A DNA stretch of 64,000 bases from Dorea phocaeensis (GTDB lineage Bacteria > Bacillota > Clostridia > Lachnospirales > Lachnospiraceae), in NCBI RefSeq assembly GCF_900240315.1, contig NZ_OEPZ01000002.1, positions 372,001-436,000 on the forward strand, written 5' to 3'. The notes under the pieces were generated by a model. It was not told where the DNA came from and did no database searches. It saw nothing but the letters and a program-made list of their open reading frames with translations. The position numbers and the translations under genes are program-made. Below are positions 53,660 through 61,419 of this stretch, piece by piece. Each line of letters starts with the position of its first letter. Position 1 is the first letter of the stretch.

Positions 53660-53781
53660 TCTTCTGGGAAATATATAAAAATTTTTGAATTGTTGATGTG
53701 TGATATAGAATAAAAAATAACCAACTACAACGCTGATTACTTCTATTTTTGATATTGAGATATTTTCAATAAAACAAAAAA

Positions 53782-53820
53782 ACAGCTGGGTGTACCAACT
53801 TTTTTGGTACACTCAACTGT
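53782..53820 (-). terminator. Terminator downstream of metG fragment a
   Basis: ACAGCTGGGTGTACCA and TGGTACACTCAACTGT pair with two mismatches; on the minus strand TTTTTTTGTTTT follows. It ends transcription of the reconstituted metG 3' end. Confidence 0.8.
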
Positions 53821-53888
53821 ATCTTTTATTACTATTTTTCTTTTACACCATTCTTTTGCAGAGTCCTTCCCTTAGACTTTTAAAAAAT

Positions 53889-53914
53889 TTGGTGTAAATG
53901 TGGTGTAGTAACCT
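53889..53914 (+). repeat. Arm-type repeat, metG end of element B
   Basis: TTTGGTGTAAATGTGGTGTAGTAACC, related to 45398-45431 and to 26153-26172 (GGCGTAAGTCTGGTGTAGTAA). Candidate integrase arm-binding site. Confidence 0.55.
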
Positions 53915-53952
53915 GTTTTCCTGTTTAAAATATAGCTTAAAACTTCTTGCTC

Positions 53953-54444
53953 TTAGTACAATTTTGCTCCTGCCGGAATGTGATCATCAAGGATCAGAAC
54001 GTTCAGTCCTTCTCTTCCTTCTACAAGGTGTGTAGCGGAGATGATCATACCACAAGAATCAATTCCCATCATCTTACGTGGTGGAAGGTTTGTGATTGCA
54101 AGCAATGTCTTTCCAACCAGTTCTTCTGGCTCATAATAATCGTGAATTCCGCTTAAAATCACACGATCTACGCCACTTCCGTCGTCTAATACGAACTTCA
54201 GAAGCTTCTTGGATTTCGGAACTGCTTCACATTCTTTAACCTTTACAGCACGGAAATCTGACTTGCTGAATGTCTCGAAGTCAACCATATCTTCAAACAA
54301 TGGTTCTACTTCTACATTAGAGAAATCGATCTCAACCTTCGCTGGGGCAGCTGTTTCTTCTACTGGAACAACTACTTTTGCAGCTACCGGAGTTGACTGT
54401 GCAGCGTTGTTTGCTTCGTTCTTAGCAGCGCCCTGTGACTTCAT
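53953..54444 (-). CDS. metG (fragment): MetG C-terminal tRNA-binding domain, copy a (element B-borne)
   Basis: 163 residues, protein almost identical to copy c (QSTPVAAK, DFETFSK, EELVGK), with IPAGAKLY at the end. Follows integrase A by 175 bases. As the left end of element B it would have restored MetG when element B integrated, before element A was inserted. Shared core CCCGACAATGAAGTCACAG at its start. No catalytic domain and no ribosome binding site. Confidence 0.85.
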   Translation of the reverse strand: MKSQGAAKNEANNAAQSTPVAAKVVVPVEETAAPAKVEIDFSNVEVEPLFEDMVDFETFSKSDFRAVKVKECEAVPKSKKLLKFVLDDGSGVDRVILSGIHDYYEPEELVGKTLLAITNLPPRKMMGIDSCGMIISATHLVEGREGLNVLILDDHIPAGAKLY

Positions 54445-54618
54445 TGTCGGGAAAGATTTCACGTTTTCTTCATGATTCTTCGGGATGCGTCACTGTACTA
54501 TTTTTTCTAAATTTATAAACCTTATAATTACTTCATTATTCGTCATTATTAAATTTTCTTTGTTGTCAATTTGCTGTAAACCAAACAAATTGTTGTCATC
54601 CGTTATACTAAGCACTTC

Positions 54619-55854
54619 TCAAAAAATATCTAATTTTGCTGCTAAATTCTCGAATGATTCTTGTTTCTTTTCTTCTGTTGCTTCCGCATAAATATCCATC
54701 GTTGTTTCAATGTTTCTATGTCCCATAATGGATTGAATAACTTTTAAATTTGTTTCATTTTCGCAAAGTCGTGTACAAAAAGTATGTCTCAGATGATGGC
54801 AAGAAAAATTAGGTAGTATAATAGGATCTCTGCGTTCTTTTTTAGCTCGCACCACTTCGTCTGCATTATAACTATTTGCTATACGCTTAATCGTATGATT
54901 GACTGTTTGTGGATTTGGAACCATTCCAAAACGATTACAAAAAATAAATCCTGACATTCCATCAATTTCTGATTCATTAAAACCATTTTCAAGTTGTTCT
55001 TCATAAAGCATTTCAAAAGCATCTTTCACAATATCCAGCATTGGAATTGTACGAATTCCCGCTTCCGTTTTAGGTTTGGATATTCTCAATACACTTTTGT
55101 TGCTTTCTGGTTTTTGATAATAACTCAAACTGTGATTGATACTGATTGTTCTTTTGTCATAATCTAGGTCTTGCCATCGAAGCCCTAATGCCTCACCAAT
55201 TCTACATCCTGTTCCAAGCAACACCGTAAACATAGGCCACCAATGATAATATATCGGATGGTTCGCAATATATTCCATAAATGCTCTTTGCTGCTCTACT
55301 GTCAATGCATGTCTGATTCCTCTGTTCTTCCCGGATTCTCTGCTGATTTCTTTCATTACTCCATCAGTAGGATTATTTCGTATAATCTCATCCCGCACTG
55401 CCAACTGAAATGTTGGATGAAGCAAACAATGAACCGTATCCAATGTTCCTAATGAAATTTTTACTTCATTAAGAAGATAATAATAAAACTGCAATACATC
55501 AGAATACTTTATATCAGCAATCCGCTTTTTTCCAAAGGTATCACGTACATAATGATCGTACGTATATAAATATGAACTTTTTGTAGATTCACGCAAATTA
55601 TACTTCGTGGACATATACCGATCAAACGTATCATTCACACTTGCCTTACCAGCAACATAGAGGTCCAATCCGTCCAACTGATCCTTCATCAGTTTAGCTT
55701 CTTTCTCTCTTAGTTCTGCCAGATCGTTAGCATATATAAATTTACGTCTGCCCATCGGATCTGTATAGGTGTACATATATCTTTTATCTGATGATCTTTG
55801 TACTTCTCCTTTGCGTAAAGATCTTCCTCGCAAATCTTTTCTAACTTTCGCCAT
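54619..55854 (-). CDS. int: Tyrosine recombinase (Tn916-type integrase), element A
   Basis: A 411-residue integrase: N-terminal VRKDLRGRSLRKGEVQRSSD, catalytic LGTGCRIGEALGLRW, HHLRHTFCTRLCE, IMGHRNIETT and MDIYAEAT. Closest by eye to the element C integrase. The ATG follows AAGAGGAGGAAACTATT. It is the last gene of the DUF6462-CopG-int operon and faces the metG core. Confidence 0.95.
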   Translation of the reverse strand: MAKVRKDLRGRSLRKGEVQRSSDKRYMYTYTDPMGRRKFIYANDLAELREKEAKLMKDQLDGLDLYVAGKASVNDTFDRYMSTKYNLRESTKSSYLYTYDHYVRDTFGKKRIADIKYSDVLQFYYYLLNEVKISLGTLDTVHCLLHPTFQLAVRDEIIRNNPTDGVMKEISRESGKNRGIRHALTVEQQRAFMEYIANHPIYYHWWPMFTVLLGTGCRIGEALGLRWQDLDYDKRTISINHSLSYYQKPESNKSVLRISKPKTEAGIRTIPMLDIVKDAFEMLYEEQLENGFNESEIDGMSGFIFCNRFGMVPNPQTVNHTIKRIANSYNADEVVRAKKERRDPIILPNFSCHHLRHTFCTRLCENETNLKVIQSIMGHRNIETTMDIYAEATEEKKQESFENLAAKLDIF

Positions 55855-55887
55855 AATAGTTTCCTCCTCTTAAGAGAGAAGCACTCA

Positions 55888-56061
55888 CTATTTTTTCTGC
55901 TCGGATAAAAGTATCTCTACCCCTTTTAGGACAATGTCCGTTGTAGTCATTTTATGTTGTTCGGCGTATGCAAGCATCTGGGAATATAGCTGATCAGGAA
56001 CACGAATGCTTAATACTTTCTTCTTTGCATTGTCTGATTTTGGTCTTCCCATCTTTTTCAT
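55888..56061 (-). CDS. Small CopG/ribbon-helix-helix-like protein, element A
   Basis: A 57-residue protein: MKKMGRPKSDNAKKKVLSIR, VPDQLYSQMLAYAEQHKMTT and a final EILLSEQKK. Same start and position as the element C protein. The frame is open further upstream, but the MKKMGRPK start matches the relative. Ribbon-helix-helix regulator of the operon is the likely role. Confidence 0.75.
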   Translation of the reverse strand: MKKMGRPKSDNAKKKVLSIRVPDQLYSQMLAYAEQHKMTTTDIVLKGVEILLSEQKK

Positions 56062-56172
56062 TTCAGCTCTTATACCTCCTATACCAACATTATACTTTCT
56101 GTATGACATAAAGTCAATTAAAAATGCAGAAAACTATAGAAGTTCTTCTCCCGTATTTTCTCTCCTAAAATT

Positions 56173-56382
56173 TTAATACTCTCGGAATGTTTCCAAATAT
56201 TTTTCAAATATCTCGCAATTAACCAAAGCTACTTTATCAATTTTATAGACTGCTTTTGCCTCTTTTGCCAATGCCTGAAATTTTGTCAATCCTAAACTAT
56301 ATTTCTCCGCACCTTCTGGATATCTCACGAACTTCTTTTCCATTTTTTTAGTAGCTTCCACATCTTTTCTTGCAAAACCCAT
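56173..56382 (-). CDS. DUF6462-like excisionase-type small protein, element A
   Basis: A 69-residue protein: KKFVRYPEGAEKYSLGLTKF, QALAKEAKAVYKIDKVALVN, ending KYLETFREY. Homologue of the element C protein, first gene of the int operon. The ATG follows AAAGGAGTTTTGTGAA, and the outward motif ends 53 bases upstream. Confidence 0.78.
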   Translation of the reverse strand: MGFARKDVEATKKMEKKFVRYPEGAEKYSLGLTKFQALAKEAKAVYKIDKVALVNCEIFEKYLETFREY

Positions 56383-56434
56383 TTCACAAAACTCCTTTCC
56401 ATTTATAAATAAGAAGAAAACAAATTTGTCTTCT

Positions 56435-56469
56435 CATATAACGAAAGGAAATCAATGGATTTTACAGGG
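56435..56469 (-). promoter_or_regulatory. Outward backbone motif, copy A-left
   Basis: Minus strand CCCTGTAAAA, spacer, TTTCGTTATATG, directed at the DUF6462 gene. Its partner at 58101-58135 has the opposite orientation. Matching sequence extends beyond the motif on the cargo side (AAAAAGTTAAAAAA in both). Confidence 0.7.
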
Positions 56470-56577
56470 TGATTATGATAAAAAGTTAAAAAAATAGTTG
56501 TCAAAGGCTTTTCTTCGACAACTATCGTTACAAATTACTAATATTCATATTGAATTATTTTATTTTCATATTTTATA

Positions 56578-56850
56578 TCACAACCCATTTCTATAAATCT
56601 CGTTTATAACGGCCTGTGCCTGTTCCATTTCTTTTTTCTTTATGAATTCTTCCCGGTCACTTAAAATTGCTATCATCTCATCTATTACATCTTCTATTCT
56701 AGGTTCCGTGTAACGATACAGGTATCCTAACATTCTAGTCGCCGTATAATCAGTATTCAAAATATTGTAAGCTATTTCTGAACAAAGTTCTTTTGGATAT
56801 CCTTTGGTAAGTAAAACCTTGTACAACTCATCTGTTCTCTCTGTTTTCAT
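56578..56850 (-). CDS. Hypothetical helical protein of the radical SAM module
   Basis: A 90-residue acidic, helical protein: LLTKGYPKELCSEIAYNILN, TATRMLGYLYRYTEPRIEDV and KKKEMEQAQAVINEIYRNGL. No known domain recognised. It follows the peptide-deformylase-like fragment on the same strand, so it is the last gene of the module. Confidence 0.65.
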   Translation of the reverse strand: MKTERTDELYKVLLTKGYPKELCSEIAYNILNTDYTATRMLGYLYRYTEPRIEDVIDEMIAILSDREEFIKKKEMEQAQAVINEIYRNGL

Positions 56851-56880
56851 AAACCATCTCTCCTGTAAATTTTACGCTGC

Positions 56881-57033
56881 TTATATCAATATTCCTTCCC
56901 AATGATCCAACTCATGCTGACAGATCTGCGCGATCCATCCATCAAGTTTCAAATTCTGTTTTACATCATCAAAAGTCTGTTTCATAATAATTTCAACATT
57001 CGTCCAACAAATCAAGATGATTAAGAATTCCAT
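56881..57033 (-). pseudogene. Peptide-deformylase-like C-terminal fragment
   Basis: A 50-residue frame ending ICQHELDHWEGILI: QHE-x-DH is motif 3 of peptide deformylase, supplying two zinc-binding His and the catalytic Glu. Motifs 1 and 2 (GxGxAAxQ, EGCLS) are absent; the middle reads ILICWTNVEIIMKQTFDDVK. Its ATG directly follows the stop of the radical SAM gene. Remnant, or a very short module protein. Confidence 0.65.
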
Positions 57034-57912
57034 CTATATAAAATCAAAAAGTGATAGTTGCTCACACTTATCTTTTTCTTCATAGGTACGCAGATATTCA
57101 AACACTTTATCATTATCATGAACAATATGGTATTTGTCACATGTTTGATTGAATATCTTCCGTAGATGGTTTTCATTTGGGCTTGGCAAAATATATTGAT
57201 TACCATAATAGGCAATATATTTTCCTTTCAGTCCAGGAAACAAATGATCCAATTGTTTATAGAAATATTCACGATTCCCTTCTCGTAAAGTCAAACCCAT
57301 ACCAAAATTTATAATCCCATACACTTTTGCTTCAACGCAATAATTTAATATACCACGCAGATTTTCTTCAGTATCGTTAATAAACGGCAAGATTGGACAT
57401 AACCATACAACCGTAGGAATGCCCTCTTGATGCAAAATCTTTAACGCTTCATACCGTTCTTTGGTTGTACTGACATTAGGCTCTAATTTCCGACACAACT
57501 GTTCATCGTAAGTAGTTAATGTCATCTGTACGACACATTTCGTTTTTTCATTGATTTTTTTTAAAATATCTAAGTCACGAAGCACTTGGGTTGATTTCGT
57601 AATCAGGGTAAACCCAAACCCATATTTTTCAGCAAGTGACAATGATTTTCTCACATACCGCAAGTCATTTTCCAATGGGATATATGGATCGGTCATTGCT
57701 CCGGTACCTATCATACATCGCTTCCGTTTTCTTTTCAGGGCATCCTCTAGCAACTCAAGTGCATTCTGTTTTACTTCAATATCTTCAAATGCATGATTCA
57801 TATGATAGCAATCACTTCTTGAATCACAATAAATGCAACCATGCGTACATCCCCGGTATAGATTCATTCCATTGGATGCCGATAGAATGCCTTTTGATGT
57901 TACATAATGCAT
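57034..57912 (-). CDS. Radical SAM protein, spore-photoproduct-lyase-like (SPL/Rv2578c type)
   Basis: A 292-residue radical SAM enzyme: LYRGCTHGCIYCDSRSDCYH holds the C-x3-C-x2-C cluster site; GTGAMTDPYIPLEND and LITKSTQVLRDLDIL follow. It binds a 4Fe-4S cluster and cleaves S-adenosylmethionine; the reaction of this subgroup is unknown. The ATG at 57912 follows GGGGGAAGG; 16 codons further upstream look unlike the family. First gene of a three-gene minus-strand module inside the cargo slot. Confidence 0.88.
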   Translation of the reverse strand: MHYVTSKGILSASNGMNLYRGCTHGCIYCDSRSDCYHMNHAFEDIEVKQNALELLEDALKRKRKRCMIGTGAMTDPYIPLENDLRYVRKSLSLAEKYGFGFTLITKSTQVLRDLDILKKINEKTKCVVQMTLTTYDEQLCRKLEPNVSTTKERYEALKILHQEGIPTVVWLCPILPFINDTEENLRGILNYCVEAKVYGIINFGMGLTLREGNREYFYKQLDHLFPGLKGKYIAYYGNQYILPSPNENHLRKIFNQTCDKYHIVHDNDKVFEYLRTYEEKDKCEQLSLFDFI

Positions 57913-58100
57913 TTCCTTCCCCCTTTCATCTATCGCCTGATATCTTGTTGTCCTACGCACACCTGGAAGAGGTAAACATCTAGTTTCTGTCTCATAAGGA
58001 AAATTAGTTTTATCATTTTCTTCATACTTTTATTCTCAAAATCGTTTTTGATTGATTCTGAATTGTAGTATAACAGTTTTTTAACTTTTTTTCTATCTCG

Positions 58101-58135
58101 CCCTGTATTTTTCCCTCTGAGCATTTCGTTATATG
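58101..58135 (+). promoter_or_regulatory. Outward backbone motif, copy A-right
   Basis: CCCTGTATTTTTCC, spacer, TTTCGTTATATG, directed at the oriT/mob operon, with oriT starting 18 bases further. Confidence 0.7.
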
Positions 58136-58152
58136 AGAGGGTAAATTTTTCA

Positions 58153-58333
58153 AGAGCAAGATCCACCCGGGTAATACCGTATCCTCATTTTATGAGAACG
58201 GTCTTATCCCCGGGTTAGGTATCTTGATGGGGATTACGTTTCCCCATACCCTCGCTTTTGCATCAAAGATGCAGTCAGTATCCACAAAAATGGATACTGC
58301 ACTAATTCTCTATCGGAAGGGACAGCCGATAAA
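58153..58333 (+). other. oriT: oriT-like structured region, element A
   Basis: Opens with AGAGCAAGATCCACCC, then hairpins TGGGGA/TCCCCA, TGCATC/GATGCA, AGTATCCA/TGGATACT and TATCGG/CCGATA around AAGGGACAG. The same series with paired base changes occurs at 31650-31850. Position between the outward promoter-like motif and mobC fits oriT; a structured leader RNA is possible too. Confidence 0.68.
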
Positions 58334-58387
58334 AATTAGTGAACTGTAACACTATTCGATGTCACAGTTTAGAAAGGAAGGAGGAGT

Positions 58388-58780
58388 ATGCCACCAAAAG
58401 AAAAATCAAAGGAATTGAAGCATCGAAACATAATCTGTCTGAAACTTACAGACATTGAATTGGAAATATTAAATCAGGCCGCAAGCTCTGTGGGAATCTC
58501 TCGTTCAGAATATCTACGAAGATTGTTCCTAAATAGACCAATTCAAATTCATTATGAAGTTGTCGCAGACATCAAAGTACTTCGGGAGCTGGTCGGGCAA
58601 TACGGTAAAATCGGTTCCAATCTGAACCAGATCGCCAAGTATTTTAATACCGGTGGAACTCATTCCCAGGCTATGGAAAATGAAATCCATCAATGTATCT
58701 CCGACCTCTTCCTCTTGCGAAAAAAAGTGTTAGAAATGGCAGGTGATTTTCATGGCAATACTAAAACACATCAAAAGTAG
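58388..58780 (+). CDS. mobC: Relaxosome accessory protein MobC
   Basis: A 130-residue ribbon-helix-helix-like protein: NIICLKLTDIELEILNQAAS, GISRSEYLRRLFLNRPIQIH and YGKIGSNLNQIAKYFNTGG, the MobC pattern. It binds near oriT and helps the relaxase open the strands. The ATG follows GAAAGGAAGGAGGAGT. It overlaps the relaxase gene by 29 bases. Confidence 0.92.
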   Translation: MPPKEKSKELKHRNIICLKLTDIELEILNQAASSVGISRSEYLRRLFLNRPIQIHYEVVADIKVLRELVGQYGKIGSNLNQIAKYFNTGGTHSQAMENEIHQCISDLFLLRKKVLEMAGDFHGNTKTHQK

Positions 58781-60299
58781 AAATGCCAACTATTCAAATG
58801 CCATTGATTATCTGCTTTTCCAACATGATGAGAGCACTGGAAAAAAGATAAAAGATGAAATGGGGCGAAGTCTTTTAAGAGATGAGTTCTACATGGATGG
58901 TCTCAACTGTGATCCGATGTCTTTTGACAAGGAGTGTAGTCTGACAAATGCGAAATTTCATAAAAACAAAAAATCATCTGAAATCAAAAGTCATCACTAT
59001 ATCATCAGTTATGATCCTGCTGATGCTATTGAATGTGATCTGACGGGAGAAAAAGCACAGGCTCTATCTTTAGACCTTGCCAAAAAAATATTTCCGGGAT
59101 ATCAGGCTCTTATCGTGACACATACCGATGGTCACAATGGTTCCGGCAATATCCATACGCATATTGTGATCAACAGCGTCCGTAAGGAAGCTGTCAGAAG
59201 GCAACGTTACATGGATAAGCCCCATGAAGAAATTGCCGGATACAAACACCGATCCACAAATAAATTCCTGAATTATTTCAAAAAGGAAATTATGGATATG
59301 TGCATCCAGGAGGGACTTCATCAGGTTGATCTTCTCTCTCCGGCTGAAACAAAGATCACACAGGCTGAATATATGGCCCAAAAATCCGGGCAGAAAAAAT
59401 TAGAAGAGACCAACAAAAAAATCATTGCAGATGGATTGAAACCAAATGCCACAATGTTTCAGACGCAGAAGCAGGAACTCCGAAATGCCATCGAAGAATG
59501 CAGCTCGCATTCTAAAAGCTTTCAAGAATTTCAATCTCTTCTTTTTGAAAAATATCAGATTTCCGTCATTGAAGAAAGAGGAAGATATCGTTATCTCCAT
59601 CCGGATCGGAACAAACGGATTACAGAGAAGGCTTTGGGAACTCAATACGGCAAAGAACATTTAGAACAGCTCTTCTTACGAAAAGATCCGATAACCATTC
59701 TTTATGTCAGATCGCATTTACGGTTGGTAGTAGATCTTCAGAAAAATGTGAAAGCAATGCAAAGTCCCGGATATGCTCATCGGGTAAAAATATCCAATCT
59801 TCAAGAAATGGCAAATACCATTATCTATGTGCAAGAACATGGATACAATACCCAAATCGAATTAAAAAATGCCTTTTCCGAATCTCAAAAACAGTTAGAT
59901 CAGGCAACAGATCAGCTAATGAAAATGAATGCAGATTTGAAAAACATCAACCGTCAGATCCATTACACCGGACAATATTTTTCACAGAAAGCAATCTATA
60001 CCGAATTTTTAAAGGCGAAAAACAAAGGCAGATTCCGAAAGGAACACACCGCTGAAATTCAGGCATATGAAGAAGCCCGTGACTGGCTGAAATCTTTTTA
60101 TCCCGATGGAAAGATGCTTCCTATCAAAACATTGAAGGAACAAAAAAACAGCTTGCAGGAACAGATCGACCAGCAAAAATCATCCATCCGATCTCTAAAG
60201 GATCTGACACAAGATTTAAGAACCGTAGACAAAAATGTGGAAGCAATTCTCCACAACCAGGTTCCGAAAAAGCAAAAGACACAGGAACCCGAATTATAA
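58752..60299 (+). CDS. mobA: Relaxase, MobA/VirD2 (MOBP-like) family
   Basis: A 515-residue relaxase/mobilization nuclease. The catalytic domain has ILKHIKSRNANYSNAIDYLL, SHHYIISYDP, and the three-His metal motif in HTDGHNGSGNIHTHIVINS. A coiled-coil C-terminal part (about 380-500) probably handles relaxosome contacts. It nicks at oriT and is carried with the strand through a helper's type IV secretion channel. MAILKHI start follows GGTGATTTTC within mobC. Confidence 0.92.
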   Translation: MAILKHIKSRNANYSNAIDYLLFQHDESTGKKIKDEMGRSLLRDEFYMDGLNCDPMSFDKECSLTNAKFHKNKKSSEIKSHHYIISYDPADAIECDLTGEKAQALSLDLAKKIFPGYQALIVTHTDGHNGSGNIHTHIVINSVRKEAVRRQRYMDKPHEEIAGYKHRSTNKFLNYFKKEIMDMCIQEGLHQVDLLSPAETKITQAEYMAQKSGQKKLEETNKKIIADGLKPNATMFQTQKQELRNAIEECSSHSKSFQEFQSLLFEKYQISVIEERGRYRYLHPDRNKRITEKALGTQYGKEHLEQLFLRKDPITILYVRSHLRLVVDLQKNVKAMQSPGYAHRVKISNLQEMANTIIYVQEHGYNTQIELKNAFSESQKQLDQATDQLMKMNADLKNINRQIHYTGQYFSQKAIYTEFLKAKNKGRFRKEHTAEIQAYEEARDWLKSFYPDGKMLPIKTLKEQKNSLQEQIDQQKSSIRSLKDLTQDLRTVDKNVEAILHNQVPKKQKTQEPEL

Positions 60300-60326
60300 A
60301 TCATTTTACGAAGGAGGAATTACAAT

Positions 60327-60653
60327 ATGACACAAAATGAATTTAATGTTGTCCTTGAACAACAATATCGAAAATGTGCCGATGTCCTGGCACACAAGAA
60401 GAAAGAATACACCGGAGACCGCATTGACCGCCTGAGTGCGTTTAAAATCGCTGCCTCATTACAGGGATGCACACCTAAGGCTGCTCTGGCCGGAATGATG
60501 TCGAAGCATGTCGTATCTCTCTATGACATGTGTTACTCTTCGCTGCTCCAATTTGACTTAGAACAATGGGATGAGAAGATCACAGACTGCATCAACTATC
60601 TCATTCTACTGAAAGCATTGATAAAGGAGGAACAAGCCTATGGATCACATTGA
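60327..60653 (+). CDS. DUF1599-type protein (nucleotide modification-associated domain 1)
   Basis: A 108-residue helical protein: YRKCADVLAHKKKEYTGDRI, AFKIAASLQGCTPKAALAGM and KITDCINYLILLKALIKEEQ. This fits DUF1599/NMAD1, a domain found with phage and mobile-element nucleotide metabolism genes. Followed by ThyX with a 14-base overlap. The ATG follows AAGGAGGAATTACAAT. No reaction is established. Confidence 0.75.
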   Translation: MTQNEFNVVLEQQYRKCADVLAHKKKEYTGDRIDRLSAFKIAASLQGCTPKAALAGMMSKHVVSLYDMCYSSLLQFDLEQWDEKITDCINYLILLKALIKEEQAYGSH

Positions 60654-61419
60654 GACAAAGATTTTAAATAGTTATACCATTCAAGAAGCAGCTCAGAACA
60701 TGGTATTCGCAGCAAGGCTTACCCAACAGGGGCATTCCATTCAAAACATGGATGATCTTATGGCTCTTTATCAGAAATCTTTTACAGATAAAACCGTAGA
60801 TCGGATTGCCAGTCTTCCTCATCCAACCGTACAGAAATTTACGGTGATCACTGTTGCGATTGTGGGGGCAAGCAGACGTTTTCTTGCACAGATTACTCGT
60901 CATCAAAACGAAGTAAAATTCATGAGTGCATCTCTGCAATATAGCAACTATTCAGAAAAAGCTGCATTTACGATCCCATATGAAATCCTTTTTTCCGAAC
61001 AGAGATACATTGATCTCTATCTGAAAAGCTGCTTATCGGATCTCAGATGTTATCAGGAATTGTGCTCTGTGGGATTTCATCATGATTCTGCAGGATATGC
61101 CCTCCCTCATGCTTTAAGAAATATTCTGATTATCTGCGCTACACCTTATGAGTGGAAACATATGATCAGTCAGCGAATCTGCAGGAGAAATACCGACGAA
61201 ACAAGAATTGTAATGTTGGACATCTGGCAGAAATTATATGAATTTGATCCGGTGTTATTTTCACCGAAGCTGACCGGTCCTTTCTGCCAGAGGGGATGTT
61301 GTGAAGAAGGTGCTATGTCCTGTGGAATTCCTATCCCAAAAGAATGGTCTCCATTAGAAATAATGAGAGCAGATTATCCTCTGCTCGTAGAAGGGAGGGA
61401 AACTGTTTATGAAAATTAA
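60640..61419 (+). CDS. thyX: Flavin-dependent thymidylate synthase-like protein ThyX
   Basis: A 259-residue protein that would make dTMP from dUMP with FAD and methylenetetrahydrofolate. The core shows FLAQITRHQNEVKFMSASLQ and YSNYSE; the usual RHR-x7-S motif appears as RHQ with one extra residue before the Ser, so it is a divergent member. Further signatures: ALPHALRNILIICATPYEWKH and RICRRNTDETR. AAAGGAGG precedes the ATG, and it overlaps both neighbours, so the three genes are coupled. Confidence 0.85.
   Translation: MDHIETKILNSYTIQEAAQNMVFAARLTQQGHSIQNMDDLMALYQKSFTDKTVDRIASLPHPTVQKFTVITVAIVGASRRFLAQITRHQNEVKFMSASLQYSNYSEKAAFTIPYEILFSEQRYIDLYLKSCLSDLRCYQELCSVGFHHDSAGYALPHALRNILIICATPYEWKHMISQRICRRNTDETRIVMLDIWQKLYEFDPVLFSPKLTGPFCQRGCCEEGAMSCGIPIPKEWSPLEIMRADYPLLVEGRETVYEN

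Larger units (their letters stand above)
53408..53952. other. Element B left end, non-coding
   Basis: No gene-like frame. Holds the fifth backbone motif (53625-53659), the terminator at 53782-53820 and the arm-type repeat at 53889-53914, then the stop of metG fragment a. Confidence 0.6.
45276..54444. mobile_element. Element B: metG-integrated mobilizable element, ~9.2 kb
   Basis: Bounded by metG cores at about 45262-45282 and 54431-54451. It carries metG fragment a at one end and its integrase and excisionase at the other, with VirE-like helicase, primase, MobV-type relaxase and a duplicated membrane-protein cassette between. Both ends hold a TTTGGTGTAAA-type repeat (45398-45431 and 53889-53914), fitting integrase arm sites. 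Confidence 0.75.

Noticed and set aside
57930-58166. Minus-strand frame between radical SAM gene and oriT
   Set aside because: Crosses the outward motif A-right and has no ribosome binding site or recognisable family.
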